Counted from the first letter of the stretch, positions 18,671 to 32,166 are shown. The stretch is 64,000 nucleotides of DNA from Gammaproteobacteria bacterium (GCA_015709695.1 CP054183.1:2716992-2780991); one strand, 5' to 3'. Notes: generated by a model not told the origin, from the sequence alone. Translations and numbers: made by a program.

Positions 18671-19141
18671 GTGGACATCAATCTCACCCTCATCGGTCAG
18701 GCGATCGCCATGGCGGTCTTTGTCTGGTTCTGCATGAAATATGTCTGGCCGCTGCTGCTGGCGATGATCGAGGAACGCCAGCAGAAGATCGCCGACGGCC
18801 TGGCAGCCGCCGACAAGGGCACCAGGGCGCTCGAGGAAGCGCAGCAGCGGATCCAGGCGATGATCGACGAGGCCCGCGCCCAGGCGCGCGGCATCCTCGA
18901 CCAGGCGCAGAGCCGCGCCAACGGCATCGTCGAGGAGGCGCGCACGGCAGCCGACCAGGAGCGCGAGCGCATCATCCAGTCGGGCAAGGCGGAAGTGGAC
19001 CAGCAGGTCAACCGCGCCCGCGACGAGCTGCGTGGCCAGGTGGCCGCCATCGCCGTGGCCGGCGCGGAGAAGATCCTGGCGCGGGAGATCGATCCGCGCA
19101 CACACCAGGACCTGCTCACCAAGCTGGCCGCGCAGATCTGA
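18671..19141 (+). CDS. atpF: F1Fo ATP synthase subunit b
   Basis: A 156-residue stator subunit starting at GTG: one N-terminal membrane helix (residues ~5-26, LIGQAIAMAVFVWFCMKYVW), then a long charged helix rich in Ala, Glu, Gln and Arg (EERQQKIADGLAAADKG onward). This dimerises and connects Fo to the delta subunit. E. coli b has the same 156-residue length. There is one b gene and no b' duplicate. Confidence 0.97.
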   Translation: MDINLTLIGQAIAMAVFVWFCMKYVWPLLLAMIEERQQKIADGLAAADKGTRALEEAQQRIQAMIDEARAQARGILDQAQSRANGIVEEARTAADQERERIIQSGKAEVDQQVNRARDELRGQVAAIAVAGAEKILAREIDPRTHQDLLTKLAAQI

Positions 19142-19150
19142 GGACGCACC

Positions 19151-19714
19151 ATGGCGGAGCAAGACAGCACCGTCGCCCGGCCCTATGCCCAGGCCGCCTT
19201 CGAGCTGGCCCGGGCCGAGAACCAGCTGCAGGCCTGGCAGGACTTCCTGGAACTCGCGGCACGGCTGGTGCTGGAGCCGGCGGTCAGCCGGCTGATCCGC
19301 ACGCCGGCGGTCGACCTGCCGCGCCTCGTTGGCAGCCTGGCCGAGGTCTGCCGCGGGCAGCCCGGCGGCACGCTGCTCGCGGGCGCGGGTTCCCGGGGCG
19401 AGAACTTCCTGCGGCTGCTGGTGGAGAACCGGCGGCTTGGCCTGCTGCCCGACATCGCGGCGCGGTTCGCGGTCCTGAAGACCGAAGCCGAGAAGAGCCT
19501 CGACGTCACGCTCACCTCGGCCACCCCGGTGAGCGACGAGCAGCGCGCCCGAATCGAGGACACCCTGAACAAGCGCTTCAACCGCAGCATCCGCCTCGCG
19601 GTGCAAGTCGATGCGGGACTCATCGGCGGCGCCCGGCTGCAGGTCGGTGACCGCGTCATCGACGGCACGGTGCGCACCGGCCTGGACAAACTGGCAACCG
19701 CCCTTCGCGTTTAG
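19151..19714 (+). CDS. atpH: F1Fo ATP synthase subunit delta
   Basis: A 187-residue stator cap that links b to the top of the alpha3beta3 head. The N-terminal helical domain begins STVARPYAQAAFELA. The C-terminal part carries the family signature DAGLIGGARLQVGDRVIDGTVRTGLDKLA. The ATG lies 9 bases after the atpF stop. Slightly longer than the 177 residues of E. coli delta, with the extra residues in the centre. Confidence 0.97.
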   Translation: MAEQDSTVARPYAQAAFELARAENQLQAWQDFLELAARLVLEPAVSRLIRTPAVDLPRLVGSLAEVCRGQPGGTLLAGAGSRGENFLRLLVENRRLGLLPDIAARFAVLKTEAEKSLDVTLTSATPVSDEQRARIEDTLNKRFNRSIRLAVQVDAGLIGGARLQVGDRVIDGTVRTGLDKLATALRV

Positions 19715-19750
19715 CCGACGGCAAACGACAGACGGCAGAGGAACGAAACG

Positions 19751-21292
<1,542 letters not shown>

Positions 21293-21319
21293 TAGCTGCT
21301 TGAACGCCGCGCAGTCGCA

Positions 21320-21397
21320 GGCCGCCCGGAGGCGGTACCCCCCGAACAAAGCGAGTATCGGGGAGCGACTTCGGGGGGTACCGCCGCAAGGGCGGCC
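21320..21397 (+). repeat. Conserved-loop hairpin element, copy B (atpA-atpG gap)
   Basis: The outer stem GGCCGCCC/GGGCGGCC (21320-21327 with 21390-21397) is perfect over 8 bp. The inner stem is GGCGGTACCCCCCGAA (21331-21346) with its exact complement at 21370-21385, and the internal loop is again GGA/GCAA. The 23-nt apical loop (21347-21369) contains GCGAGTATCGGGGAGCGAC, matching copy A at all but two positions. The inner-stem sequence differs from copy A on both strands in a compensating way. Confidence 0.92.
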
Positions 21398-21423
21398 GTG
21401 AAAGCACCGACGAGACCGGACAA

Positions 21424-23702
<2,279 letters not shown>

Positions 23703-23705
23703 CCC

Positions 23706-23808
23706 GTGCGGTGCCGGTGTTCACTTATTCACTTTTTGCAATCGGTGATGCAGTGAGTAAACGCCGGATCAGCCGCAATAAGTGAATAAGTGAACACCGG
23801 CACCGCAC
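23706..23808. repeat. Long inverted repeat filling the atpD-atpC junction
   Basis: Arms of 34 nt (23706-23739 and 23775-23808) pair with one mismatch around a 35-nt loop. Each arm begins GTGCGGTGCCGGTGTTCAC and continues with ACTTATTCACTT. The element begins three bases after the atpD stop and ends one base before the atpC ATG. The arm shares GGTGCC and an ACTTATT stretch with the palindromes at 39.4 and 40.4 kb, so it may be a distant relative of that family. Confidence 0.9.
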
Positions 23809-23809
23809 T

Positions 23810-24235
23810 ATGAACACCATCCACGTCGAGATCGTCAGCGCCGAGGGGCACATCTACTCGGGCGATGCCAACCTGGTGATCTGCCCGGCGAAGATGGGCG
23901 ATGTCGGCATTGCGCCGCGCCATGCGCCGCTGATGACGACGCTGCGCCCGGGCGAGGTCCGGGTACAGGCCGAGGGCAAGGACGAGGTGTTTCTCTTCGT
24001 CACCGGCGGCATCCTCGAGGTGCAGCCGACGCAGGTCACCATCCTGGCGGACACGGCCCTGCGCGAGCATGAGCTCGACGAGGCGGCAGCCGACGATGCG
24101 CGCCGCAAGGCCGAGGAGGCGCTCAAGGGCGCCACTGGCCGCGAGGACCTGGCCCACGCCCAGCAGCAGCTGGTCGAGGCGGCCGCCCGTTACCGCGCCA
24201 CGCAGAAGCTCAAGGGCAAGCGCAAGCAGCTCTAG
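23810..24235 (+). CDS. atpC: F1Fo ATP synthase subunit epsilon
   Basis: A 141-residue regulatory central-stalk subunit: N-terminal beta-sandwich (HVEIVSAEGHIYSGDA, APLMTTLRPGEV, GGILEVQPTQVTILADTA) and a C-terminal helical hairpin rich in Ala/Arg, able to inhibit ATP hydrolysis. The bases before the ATG belong to the arm of the palindrome described above and show no Shine-Dalgarno-like sequence (CACCGGCACCGCACT). Translation may therefore depend on coupling to atpD or on opening of the hairpin. Confidence 0.97.
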   Translation: MNTIHVEIVSAEGHIYSGDANLVICPAKMGDVGIAPRHAPLMTTLRPGEVRVQAEGKDEVFLFVTGGILEVQPTQVTILADTALREHELDEAAADDARRKAEEALKGATGREDLAHAQQQLVEAAARYRATQKLKGKRKQL

Positions 24236-24259
24236 GAATCCGCCGACGGCGGTTGAACC

Positions 24260-24318
24260 CCGGCCGGGGGCCTCGCCGTCGCTTCCCGACACTCGCTTTG
24301 GGCGAGCCCCCCGGCCGG
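24260..24318 (-). repeat. Conserved-loop hairpin element, copy C (atpC-glmU gap, inverted)
   Basis: Arms of 18 nt (24260-24277 and 24301-24318) pair with a single mismatch. Read on the minus strand, the 23-nt apical loop (24278-24300) contains GCGAGTGTCGGGAAGCGAC, the same loop as copies A and B with two further A/G changes. The stem sequence (CCGGCCGGGG start) is unrelated to those of A and B except at the loop-closing end. No outer stem is present. Confidence 0.88.
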
Positions 24319-24349
24319 AGCTCGGTCACGCTGGGTGCATAATCGACTC

Positions 24350-25723
24350 ATGGCAACCACCGTCGTGATCCTCGCCGCCGGGCAGGGCAAGCGCATGCGC
24401 TCGGACCTGCCCAAGGTGCTCCACCCGCTCGCCGGCCGTCCTTTGCTTGAGCATGTGCTGGTTGCCGCCGGCGCGCTGCGGCCGCGGGAGATCCGTGTCG
24501 TCCACGGCCACGGCGGCGAACGCGTCAAGGACGCATTTGCCGGCCGTGAGCTCACCTGGGTGCACCAGGCCGAGCAACGCGGTACCGGGCACGCCGTGCG
24601 CCAGGCGCTGCCGCGGATCCCGCCGAAGGACGTGGTGCTGATCCTCTATGGCGACGTGCCGCTGGTGCGGCCGGCGACGCTGCGCCGGCTGGTGGCGAAG
24701 GCGCGCACCGGCCAGCTGGCGGTGCTGACCGCCGCATTCGACGATCCGGCCGGATACGGGCGCATCATCCGCAGCGGCGGCAGCCGCGGCGGCATCGTCG
24801 CCATCGTCGAGGACAAGGACGCCACGCCGGCGCAGCGCGCCATCCGCGAGATCAACACCGGGCTGCTCGCCTGCCCGGCCGGCGCGCTGGCCCGCATGGT
24901 GCGCCGCCTGCGGGCCGACAACGCCCAGAAGGAGTACTACCTCACCGACATCGTCGCGCTCGCCGTCCGCGACGGCATGGGCGTCGCCGCCGTGGCGGCG
25001 GCGTCGGCCGACGAGGTCATGGGTGTCAACGACAAGGCCCAGCTCGCCGAGGCCGGCCGCCTGCTGCGCCGGCGGATCGCCGGCGAGCTGCTGCAGGCGG
25101 GCGTGACGCTGGTCGACCCGGAGCGCATCGACGTCCACGGCAGCCTGCGCTGCGGCCGTGATGTCACCATCTACCCGGACGTGCTGTTCGAAGGCGAGGT
25201 CAGCCTGGGCGACGGCGTGGTGGTGGAGCCCTTCAGCCGCATCCGCAACACGAAACTGGGCGCCGGCACCGTGGTCCACAGCCATTGCGTCATCGAATCC
25301 GGGGACATCGGCCCGGGCTGCGAGATCGGGCCCTACGCCCGCATGCGCCCGGGCGTGGTGCTCCGCGGCCATGTCAAGCTCGGCAACTTCGTCGAGGTGA
25401 AGAAGAGCACGGTGGGCCTGCACAGCAAGGTCAACCACCTGACCTACATCGGCGACACCACCATCGGCGAGCGGGTGAACGTCGGCGCCGGCACCATCAC
25501 CTGCAACTACGACGGCGCCAACAAGCACCACACCGTCATCGGCGACCAGGCCTTCATCGGCTCGGGCGTCGAGCTGGTGGCGCCGGTGACGATCGGTGCC
25601 GGGGCGACCATCGGCGCGGGCTCCACCATCAGCAAGGATGCCCCGCCCGGTGAGCTGACCGTGGCGCGGAGCAAGCAGCTGACGATCCCGGGCTGGAAAC
25701 GCCCGGTGAAGCAGCCGAAGTAG
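24350..25723 (+). CDS. glmU: Bifunctional UDP-GlcNAc pyrophosphorylase / glucosamine-1-phosphate acetyltransferase GlmU
   Basis: A 457-residue enzyme making UDP-GlcNAc for peptidoglycan and lipopolysaccharide (E. coli GlmU has 456). The N-terminal uridyltransferase has [20 protein letters not shown], the product-binding YGDVPLV and the EINTGLLA segment. The C-terminal left-handed beta helix of hexapeptide repeats includes the acetyltransferase site [19 protein letters not shown]. Adjacent glmS supplies glucosamine-6-phosphate, so both amino-sugar genes follow the ATP synthase operon, as in many Gammaproteobacteria. Start ATG 24350 fits the family; an in-frame GTG five codons earlier is less likely. 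Confidence 0.98.
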   Translation: MATTVVILAAGQGKRMRSDLPKVLHPLAGRPLLEHVLVAAGALRPREIRVVHGHGGERVKDAFAGRELTWVHQAEQRGTGHAVRQALPRIPPKDVVLILYGDVPLVRPATLRRLVAKARTGQLAVLTAAFDDPAGYGRIIRSGGSRGGIVAIVEDKDATPAQRAIREINTGLLACPAGALARMVRRLRADNAQKEYYLTDIVALAVRDGMGVAAVAAASADEVMGVNDKAQLAEAGRLLRRRIAGELLQAGVTLVDPERIDVHGSLRCGRDVTIYPDVLFEGEVSLGDGVVVEPFSRIRNTKLGAGTVVHSHCVIESGDIGPGCEIGPYARMRPGVVLRGHVKLGNFVEVKKSTVGLHSKVNHLTYIGDTTIGERVNVGAGTITCNYDGANKHHTVIGDQAFIGSGVELVAPVTIGAGATIGAGSTISKDAPPGELTVARSKQLTIPGWKRPVKQPK

Positions 25724-25835
25724 CTGGCCGGGCGGGAATTTCCTCGCCGAACTGCGACCTGGTGTCGGGCGCGCGCCGGGCCCGGCACGGATAATCCCCT
25801 TCATTCCCGGACAGCCAGCAAGACATAATCAGAAC

Positions 25836-27671
25836 ATGTGCGGAATCGTAGGAGCCATTGCCGGGCGCGACGTGGTCCCCATCCTCATGGAGGGCCTGCG
25901 CCGGCTCGAATACCGCGGCTATGACTCGGCGGGCCTCGCGGTCCTGAAGAACGGCGTGCTGCGCCGCCAGCGGCGGCTCGGCAAGGTGGCGGAGCTGCAG
26001 GCCGCGCTTGCCTCGGATCCGTTCGATGCGCCGGTCGGCATCGCCCACACCCGCTGGGCCACCCACGGCGCGCCAGCCGAGCGCAACGCGCACCCGCACA
26101 TCTCCCACGACGGGCTGGCGATCGTCCACAACGGCATCATCGAGAACCACGAGGACCTGCGCGACGAGCTGAAGAAGCTCGGCTACGTGTTCAGCTCCGA
26201 TACCGACACCGAGTGCATCGCCCATCGCATCCACTACCACCTGAAGAAGGGCAAGCCCGATCTCTTCGAGGCGGTCCGTGCCACCGTGGCGGAGCTGCAG
26301 GGCGCCTACGCGCTGGCGGTGATGAGCCAGGCCAATCCGGACCTTCTGGTGCTGGCGCGCTGCGGTTGCCCGGTGGTGATCGGCATCGGCGAAGAGGGAA
26401 ATTTCGTCGCCTCGGACGTCTCGGCGCTGCTGCCCGTGACCCGGCGCTTCATGTTCCTCGAGGAGGGCGACGTCGCCGAGGTCCGCAAGGACGGCGTGCG
26501 CCTCGTCGACCGCGATGGCCAGCCCGTGCACCGGCCCGTGAAGCTGAGCGAGCTCTCCGCGGATGCCGCCGAAAAGGGACCCTACCCGCACTACATGCTC
26601 AAGGAGATCCACGAGCAGCCGCGCGCGGTGGCCCAGACCCTGGAGGAGCGCGTCGCCAACGGCAAGCTGCTGGAAGCGGCCTTCGGCCCGGACGCCACCG
26701 CGATCTTCCGCCGCACCCAGGCGGTGCACATCGTCGCCTGCGGCACCAGCTTCCACGCGGGCTCGGTGGCCCGCTACCTGATCGAGCAGATCTGCCGCAT
26801 TCCCTGCTACGTGGAGATCGCCAGCGAGTTCCGCTACCGCAATCCCGTGGTCACGCCGAACACGCTGTTCGTGACCATCTCGCAGTCGGGCGAGACCGCC
26901 GACACGCTGGCGGCGCTGCGCCTGGCGAAGCAGGAGGGCTTCCTCTCCTCGCTCGCCATCTGCAACGTGCCGGAAAGCTCGCTGGTGCGCGAGTCCGATC
27001 TGGTGATGCTGACCCGGGCCGGCCCTGAGATCGGCGTCGCCTCCACCAAGGCCTTCACCACGCAGATCGCCGCCCTGAGCATGCTGGTCATCGCGCTCGC
27101 CAAGCATCGCAGCACCGATGCCGAGCGCGAGCGCGGCCTGGTGACGCGGCTGATCGAGATCCCCGGACTGATCGAGAAGACCCTGGTCCTCGACCCCGAG
27201 ATGAAGAAGCTCGCCGAGCGCTTCGCCGACAAGCGCCATGCGCTGTTCCTCGGCCGCGGCATCCTCCACCCGATCGCCATGGAGGGCGCGCTCAAGCTCA
27301 AGGAGATCTCCTACATCCACGCCGAGGCCTACCCCGCCGGCGAGCTCAAGCACGGCCCGCTGGCACTGGTGGATGCCGAGATGCCGGTGATCACCGTGGC
27401 GCCCAACAACGACCTGCTGGAGAAGCTGAAGTCCAATCTCATGGAAGTGCGCGCCCGCGGCGGCGAGCTCTTCGTCTTCGCCGACCCGGACTCCGGCTTC
27501 GAATCCAGCGACGGCGTCACCGTCATCCAGATGCCCCGGCACGTGACCTACCTGCAGGCCCCGGCCGTCTACACCGTGCCGCTGCAGCTGCTCGCCTACC
27601 ACGTGGCCATCCTGCGGGGCACCGACGTGGACCAGCCGCGCAATCTTGCCAAGTCGGTGACCGTGGAGTAA
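25836..27671 (+). CDS. glmS: Glutamine-fructose-6-phosphate aminotransferase GlmS
   Basis: A 611-residue isomerising aminotransferase converting fructose-6-phosphate and glutamine to glucosamine-6-phosphate. The catalytic N-terminal cysteine is Cys2 ([10 protein letters not shown]). The glutaminase site has [10 protein letters not shown], and the two SIS sugar-isomerase domains contain [20 protein letters not shown] and [21 protein letters not shown]. The protein ends with the usual AKSVTVE. The 112-base gap to glmU holds no gene; CATAAT at 25824-25829 could be a weak -10 box for a separate glmS promoter. Confidence 0.98.
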   Translation: MCGIVGAIAGRDVVPILMEGLRRLEYRGYDSAGLAVLKNGVLRRQRRLGKVAELQAALASDPFDAPVGIAHTRWATHGAPAERNAHPHISHDGLAIVHNGIIENHEDLRDELKKLGYVFSSDTDTECIAHRIHYHLKKGKPDLFEAVRATVAELQGAYALAVMSQANPDLLVLARCGCPVVIGIGEEGNFVASDVSALLPVTRRFMFLEEGDVAEVRKDGVRLVDRDGQPVHRPVKLSELSADAAEKGPYPHYMLKEIHEQPRAVAQTLEERVANGKLLEAAFGPDATAIFRRTQAVHIVACGTSFHAGSVARYLIEQICRIPCYVEIASEFRYRNPVVTPNTLFVTISQSGETADTLAALRLAKQEGFLSSLAICNVPESSLVRESDLVMLTRAGPEIGVASTKAFTTQIAALSMLVIALAKHRSTDAERERGLVTRLIEIPGLIEKTLVLDPEMKKLAERFADKRHALFLGRGILHPIAMEGALKLKEISYIHAEAYPAGELKHGPLALVDAEMPVITVAPNNDLLEKLKSNLMEVRARGGELFVFADPDSGFESSDGVTVIQMPRHVTYLQAPAVYTVPLQLLAYHVAILRGTDVDQPRNLAKSVTVE

Positions 27672-27685
27672 CGCTCTGGCACCAT

Positions 27686-27713
27686 AGCGCTCCTGCACCC
27701 TGACTGGAGCGCT
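27686..27713 (+). other. Hairpin overlapping the ribosome site of the next gene
   Basis: AGCGCTCC (27686-27693) and GGAGCGCT (27706-27713) form a perfect 8-bp stem with a 12-nt loop, between glmS and the flavin-binding gene. The 3' arm contains the only GGAG-like ribosome site before the ATG at 27719, so folding would hide it. No T tract follows. Confidence 0.5.
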
Positions 27714-27718
27714 TCGCC

Positions 27719-28276
27719 ATGAGTACCGCCTACCCCTGGGTCAAGCCGCCCTGGCCGCGCAAGGTCCTGCCCCGCGCGCAGCTCGAGGATCGCATCGCGC
27801 AGCTGCTGGGTTCGACGAACATGTGCGTGCTGGCGACCGTGGGCCGGAGTGGCCAGCCGATCGCCAGCCCGATCGAGTACTACGCCGACGGGCTGGACCT
27901 CTACATGCTGCCCGATCCGGGCACGCCGAAGCTCAAGGCCATGCAGGCCGATCCACGGGTGTCGGTGGCGGTGCACGGTGCCTACCACGGCTGGCACAGC
28001 GCCCGCGGCGTGCAGATCTTCGGCCGCGCCGAGGTCATCGAGCCGCATGCGCGTGGCTGGGATCGCGGCATGCAGGTGTTCCGCTGGCATGAGTGGATGA
28101 GCGACCTCGGCCTGGATGCCCGCAAGCCCTTCGAGCGCCAGGTCTGCCGGATCGTGCCGGAGAAGATCCTCTACACCGAGACCTGGCTGTGGAAGCTCGG
28201 CTATGGCGCCAAGCAGCGCTGGGAGCGCTCGCCGCGCAAGGCGGCGCGCCGGCCCGCGGCGCGGAAGAAGAAATAG
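27719..28276 (+). CDS. Pyridoxamine 5'-phosphate oxidase-family (split-barrel flavin/cofactor-binding) protein
   Basis: A 185-residue protein with the split-barrel fold of the PNPOx-like superfamily: [29 protein letters not shown] (residues ~37-65) followed by [15 protein letters not shown] and [12 protein letters not shown]. Members bind FMN, F420 or haem and range from oxidases to haem-degrading enzymes; no specific substrate motif is recognisable. The C-terminus is a lysine/arginine-rich tail (residues ~170-185). It is followed after 4 bases by a CoA-binding protein gene and then by an LLM flavin oxidoreductase, suggesting one transcript. Confidence 0.8.
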   Translation: MSTAYPWVKPPWPRKVLPRAQLEDRIAQLLGSTNMCVLATVGRSGQPIASPIEYYADGLDLYMLPDPGTPKLKAMQADPRVSVAVHGAYHGWHSARGVQIFGRAEVIEPHARGWDRGMQVFRWHEWMSDLGLDARKPFERQVCRIVPEKILYTETWLWKLGYGAKQRWERSPRKAARRPAARKKK

Positions 28277-28280
28277 CGCG

Positions 28281-28703
28281 GTGGCCGACGCGACGCCGGA
28301 CGAGGTCATCCGCGCCACGCTGCGCGAGACGCGCACCATTGCCGTGGTGGGCGCCTCGCCCAAGCCGCACCGCGCCTCGCACGAGGTCATGCGCTTCCTG
28401 CAGGGCAAGGGTTACCGCTGCATCCCGGTGAACCCGGGCCATGCGGGCGAAACCCTGCTCGGGGAGACGGTGCATGCGGACCTGGCCTCGATCACGGAGC
28501 CGGTGGACATGGTGGACGTGTTCCGCAATTCCGCGGCGGCAGGGCCGGTCGTCGACGAGGCCATCGCCATCGGCGCGAAGGTGGTGTGGATGCAGCTGGG
28601 CGTGATCAACGAGGAGGCGGCCGGACGCGGCCGCCGCGCCGGGCTCACGGTCATCATGGACCGCTGCCCGGTCATCGAATGGGGACGGCTGGACCTCGGC
28701 TGA
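28281..28703 (+). CDS. CoA-binding domain protein (YccU-like)
   Basis: A 140-residue single-domain Rossmann protein of the succinyl-CoA synthetase alpha N-terminal type. It has [35 protein letters not shown] (spread over residues ~18-52), the family [12 protein letters not shown] and a C-terminal [10 protein letters not shown]. Such stand-alone domains bind CoA or related nucleotides; the physiological role is not settled. The start is GTG, four bases after the preceding stop, so translation is likely coupled. Confidence 0.85.
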   Translation: MADATPDEVIRATLRETRTIAVVGASPKPHRASHEVMRFLQGKGYRCIPVNPGHAGETLLGETVHADLASITEPVDMVDVFRNSAAAGPVVDEAIAIGAKVVWMQLGVINEEAAGRGRRAGLTVIMDRCPVIEWGRLDLG

Positions 28704-28720
28704 AGGCAGGAGCCTCGCGA

Positions 28721-29746
28721 GTGGACATCGACATCATCGTGGAGCCCGAACTGACCCCGGCGCAGCTGGTCGAGCTGGCGCAGGCGGCGGAGCGCTTCGG
28801 CGTGGGCACCCTCTGGGCCTCGAACTACTTCGCCCACTGGGATCCGTTCGTGTCGCTGGCCCCGGTGGCGCTGGCCACCCGCAGGCTGCGGCTGGGTGCC
28901 CTGGCGTTGTCACCCTTCGAGATGCACCCGCTGAAGATCGCCAATGCGCTGCTGTCGCTGAACGAGCTTTCAGGCGGCCGCGCGGAAGTGTCCATCGGCG
29001 CCGGCGAGGGCAATCTCGACGCCATGGCGCTGAGCAAGCCGCAGAAGATCGTCGGCGCCACGCGCGAGGCGGTCGAGATTGTCATCGGCGCGGGCCAGGG
29101 CCGGCTGAAGCAGGCGGGTTACCGGGGCGAGCACTTTCAGGTGACCTATCCCTGTGCCTACGGCTGGCTCCAGGCGCCGCCGCCCCGCGTCTACCTCGGT
29201 GCCTACCGGCACCAGATGATGCGCGCCGGCGCCCGCGTGGCCGACGGCGTGTTCATCGGCTGCACGCCGCTGGAGATCCTCGGGCCCGCCATCGCCGCCA
29301 TCCGCGAGGGCCTGGCCCGTCGCCAGGCGCCGAAGGCGGATTTCCGGATCAACAGCTTCTGGGCCTGGCACCTGAAGAAGGATCGTGCCGAGGGCTACCG
29401 CGAGTCGCGCCGCGAGCTGGCCTGGCGTGCGCGCAAGCTCGATCCGGCGCTCATCAACCTGTTCCTGGGCCCGGAGGACGTGCAGTTCGTGCGCGATCAC
29501 TGGGAGAACTTCGTCGCCGCCTGGTTCGACCGCTCCGGCAACATCCGGGGCGTGCCCGAGCGCATCACCAGCGCACTCTGCGAGGGCTTTACCTCCACCG
29601 GCGGGCTCGAGGACCTGGATCGCGAGATCGAGCGCTTCCGGCAGTTCGGCAGGGCCGGGCAGACGACCATCGCGCTGCGGCTCCACGACCAGCCGATGGA
29701 GGCCCTGGAGATCATCGGCCGCCACGTGGTGCCGGCCCTGCGTTGA
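28721..29746 (+). CDS. LLM-class flavin-dependent oxidoreductase
   Basis: A 341-residue luciferase-like monooxygenase fold protein. N-terminal VDIDIIVEPELTPAQLVELAQ, a substrate-barrel strand LRLGALALSPFEMHPLKIANAL and the SIGAGEGNLDAM phosphate-binding region fit the family, including F420- or FMN-dependent reductases. The start is GTG with AGGAG eight bases upstream. It lies in the same direction as, and 17 bases after, the CoA-binding gene and converges with rimO. The substrate is unknown; the cofactor (FMN or F420) cannot be decided from sequence alone. Confidence 0.82.
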   Translation: MDIDIIVEPELTPAQLVELAQAAERFGVGTLWASNYFAHWDPFVSLAPVALATRRLRLGALALSPFEMHPLKIANALLSLNELSGGRAEVSIGAGEGNLDAMALSKPQKIVGATREAVEIVIGAGQGRLKQAGYRGEHFQVTYPCAYGWLQAPPPRVYLGAYRHQMMRAGARVADGVFIGCTPLEILGPAIAAIREGLARRQAPKADFRINSFWAWHLKKDRAEGYRESRRELAWRARKLDPALINLFLGPEDVQFVRDHWENFVAAWFDRSGNIRGVPERITSALCEGFTSTGGLEDLDREIERFRQFGRAGQTTIALRLHDQPMEALEIIGRHVVPALR

Positions 29747-29770
29747 CCGGCGGCAAGCCGGGCCGGCGCC

Positions 29771-31096
29771 TCAGGCCAGCCTGGCCTCCAGGTCGTAGGC
29801 ATCCGAGCCGGTGACGACCACCTCGAGGAAATCGCCGGGCTTGCAGCGCCCCGGCGCGGCGATGCGCACCACGCCGTCGATTTCCGGGGCATCGCCGGGG
29901 CCGCGCGCCACGGCACCCTCGGGCCCGAGTTCGTCCACCAGCACACGCATCCGCTTGCCGATCTTCGCGGCGAGCTTCGCGGTGCTGATGCGGGCGGCGG
30001 CTTCCATGAAGCGGGCCTGGCGTTCCGCGGCGATTTCCGCCGGCACGGGGTCGGGCAGGTCGTTGGCCGCGGCGCCGGCCACCGGGGAGTAGGTGAAGCA
30101 GCCCACGCGATCGAGCCGGGCCTCCTCCAGCCAGTCGAGCAGCATCCGGAAGTCGTCCTCGGTTTCACCGGGGAAGCCGGTGATGAAGGTGCTGCGCAGC
30201 GTGAGGTCCGGGCAGGCCTCGCGCCAGCGGCGGATGCGGGCCAGCGTGTTCTCGGCGTGCGCGGGGCGGCGCATCAGCCGCAGGATGCGCGGGCTGGCGT
30301 GCTGGAAGGGGATGTCGAGGTAGGGCAGCACCCGGCCCTCGGCCATCAGCGGGATGACCTCGTCGACATGCGGATAGGGATAGACGTAGTGCAGGCGCAC
30401 CCAGGCGCCGAGGCTGCCGAGCGCGCGCGCCAGGTCGAGGAAGCGCGTCTGCAGCGGCTGGCCCTGCCAGAACTCCGTGCGGTAGCGGATGTCCGCCCCG
30501 TAGGCGCTGGTGTCCTGCGAGATCACCAGCAGTTCGCGGACGCCCGCCCTCACCAGGCGCTCGGCCTCCTGCATGACCTCCTCGATGCCGCGGCTGGCGA
30601 GATCGCCACGCAGGCTGGGGATGATGCAGAAGCTGCAGCGGTGATTGCAGCCTTCGCTGATCTTCAGGTAGGCGTAGTGCCGCGGCGTCAGGCGGATGCC
30701 CTGCGCCGGCACCAGGTCCAGGTAGGGGTCGTGCGGCTTGGGTGCGTGCGTGTGCACCGTCTCCATGACCTCGGCATAGGCCTGCGGACCGGTGACACCC
30801 AGCACCGTCGGGTGACGCGCGAGGATGGTCTCGCGGCGCGCACCGAGGCAGCCGGTGACGATGACCTTGCCGTTGCGGTCCAGCGCCTCGCCGATGGCGT
30901 CCAGCGATTCGTCCACCGCGGCGTCGATGAAGCCGCAGGTGTTGACCACCACCAGGTCCGCGCCCTCGTAGCTGGGCGCCACCTCGTAGCCCTCTGCGCG
31001 CAGCCGGGTGAGGATGCGCTCGGAGTCCACCAGCGCCTTCGGGCAGCCGAGGCTGACGAAGCCGATGCGGGGCGGCGCTGCGGGTTTGCGGGCCAT
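29771..31096 (-). CDS. rimO: Ribosomal protein S12 methylthiotransferase RimO
   Basis: A 441-residue radical-SAM enzyme, the same length as E. coli RimO, that methylthiolates Asp88 of ribosomal protein S12. The N-terminal UPF0004 domain starts [16 protein letters not shown] and has [17 protein letters not shown]. The radical-SAM cluster motif CxxxCxxC is in [15 protein letters not shown]-terminal TRAM domain ends at DLEARLA. The start ATG at 31096 gives the family N-terminus. Confidence 0.97.
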   Translation of the reverse strand: MARKPAAPPRIGFVSLGCPKALVDSERILTRLRAEGYEVAPSYEGADLVVVNTCGFIDAAVDESLDAIGEALDRNGKVIVTGCLGARRETILARHPTVLGVTGPQAYAEVMETVHTHAPKPHDPYLDLVPAQGIRLTPRHYAYLKISEGCNHRCSFCIIPSLRGDLASRGIEEVMQEAERLVRAGVRELLVISQDTSAYGADIRYRTEFWQGQPLQTRFLDLARALGSLGAWVRLHYVYPYPHVDEVIPLMAEGRVLPYLDIPFQHASPRILRLMRRPAHAENTLARIRRWREACPDLTLRSTFITGFPGETEDDFRMLLDWLEEARLDRVGCFTYSPVAGAAANDLPDPVPAEIAAERQARFMEAAARISTAKLAAKIGKRMRVLVDELGPEGAVARGPGDAPEIDGVVRIAAPGRCKPGDFLEVVVTGSDAYDLEARLA

Positions 31097-31116
31097 GGAC
31101 CAGCCGGGACGATGCG

Positions 31117-32166
31117 TCAGGCGGGGATGGCGGCAGGCATCTCGAAGCGGGCCAGGTAGCGGCTGACCAGTCCGCTGACATGCTGCAGCGGCTGCTCCAG
31201 GACCGTGAAGCAGGGTGGCTGGCGCCGCAGGCGGTCCCAGCCTTCGCTGTCGATGACGCGCTCGAGGTGGGCCATGTTCTGCTCGATGGCCTCGAAGTAG
31301 GGATTGCGCCCTTCGCAGGCGGCTTCGATGTAGCGGTAGGCGCGGTTGAACTTCTGGTCCAGCCGCTCGCGGACCGACAGCCGGAAGAAGCCGGGCGTCT
31401 GCCGCAGCAGGTCGATCCCCGACTGGTACTGGATCCTGTCCGCCGCCGGGATGGCGCGCGTGGCCACGCCCGCCAGCACGAACTCCGCGTAGAGCCGGTC
31501 GCGGCACTTCTCGAGGTAGCAGCGATCGGCCATCTGCGCCATGAGGTCCGCCGTGCCGAGCAGATGGCCAACCAGGCTGTCCCTGGGATCGTCGAGCTCG
31601 ATGTCGTCGAGGCTCATCTCGTAGCCGGTGAAGTGCACGGCCTGGGCGGCGACCTGGGCCTGCCCCGTCAGGCCGATGCGCGGCAGGTAGCTGCGGAGGA
31701 ACTCGGCGCTGCGCGACACGTGCTGGCCGGTGAATTCCGCGCCATTGAGGATGCCCGTGTCGGAACGCCGGCGGATGTAGCCCGAGTCGTGGAACAGCGC
31801 GGTGATCAGGCCCAGCACCGCGCGTTCCTGGCCGAGGCGGTCCGCCGCGGCGCAGGTCTTCTCGTGGCCCGCCAGCAGCCGCGCCATGGCCAGGGTCATG
31901 TCCAGCGTGTGCTGGATGTCGTGGTAGACGGTGTCGCAGCCGAGGTAATCCTCGTACTGGCCGCGGAACAGCCGCTCGAAATCGTGGAAGGCCACCCAGA
32001 GGATGTCGAACGCGCTCCCGGGGTAGGCCTGGAGGAAAATGTCGTGCACGGCGTCGCGGACCGAGGCCGCCGAGCTGACGCAGACCCGTCCGGTTACGTC
32101 AAATTCGTTGGGCCGGATGCGGAAGGGCCGGCTCGCCGTCTGCTCGATGTAGACCGGGTCTGACAT
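31117..32166 (-). CDS. HD-domain protein, probable phosphohydrolase
   Basis: A 349-residue cytoplasmic protein with an HD-type metal site: [10 protein letters not shown] and [12 protein letters not shown] supply the H...HD residues, with a later GTADLMAQM as a candidate fourth ligand region. The spacing resembles cyclic-nucleotide phosphodiesterases and HD-GYP relatives, but no GYP motif is present. No sensor domain or membrane segment is evident. It lies 20 bases upstream of rimO on the same strand; the link to rimO may be only positional. The substrate is unknown. Confidence 0.75.
   Translation of the reverse strand: MSDPVYIEQTASRPFRIRPNEFDVTGRVCVSSAASVRDAVHDIFLQAYPGSAFDILWVAFHDFERLFRGQYEDYLGCDTVYHDIQHTLDMTLAMARLLAGHEKTCAAADRLGQERAVLGLITALFHDSGYIRRRSDTGILNGAEFTGQHVSRSAEFLRSYLPRIGLTGQAQVAAQAVHFTGYEMSLDDIELDDPRDSLVGHLLGTADLMAQMADRCYLEKCRDRLYAEFVLAGVATRAIPAADRIQYQSGIDLLRQTPGFFRLSVRERLDQKFNRAYRYIEAACEGRNPYFEAIEQNMAHLERVIDSEGWDRLRRQPPCFTVLEQPLQHVSGLVSRYLARFEMPAAIPA

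Noticed and set aside
25741..25800. Possible fourth copy of the conserved-loop hairpin (CGAACTGCGACC and GGTGTCGGG fragments before glmS)
   Set aside because: Only short stretches match, the spacing is wrong and no covarying stem encloses them.
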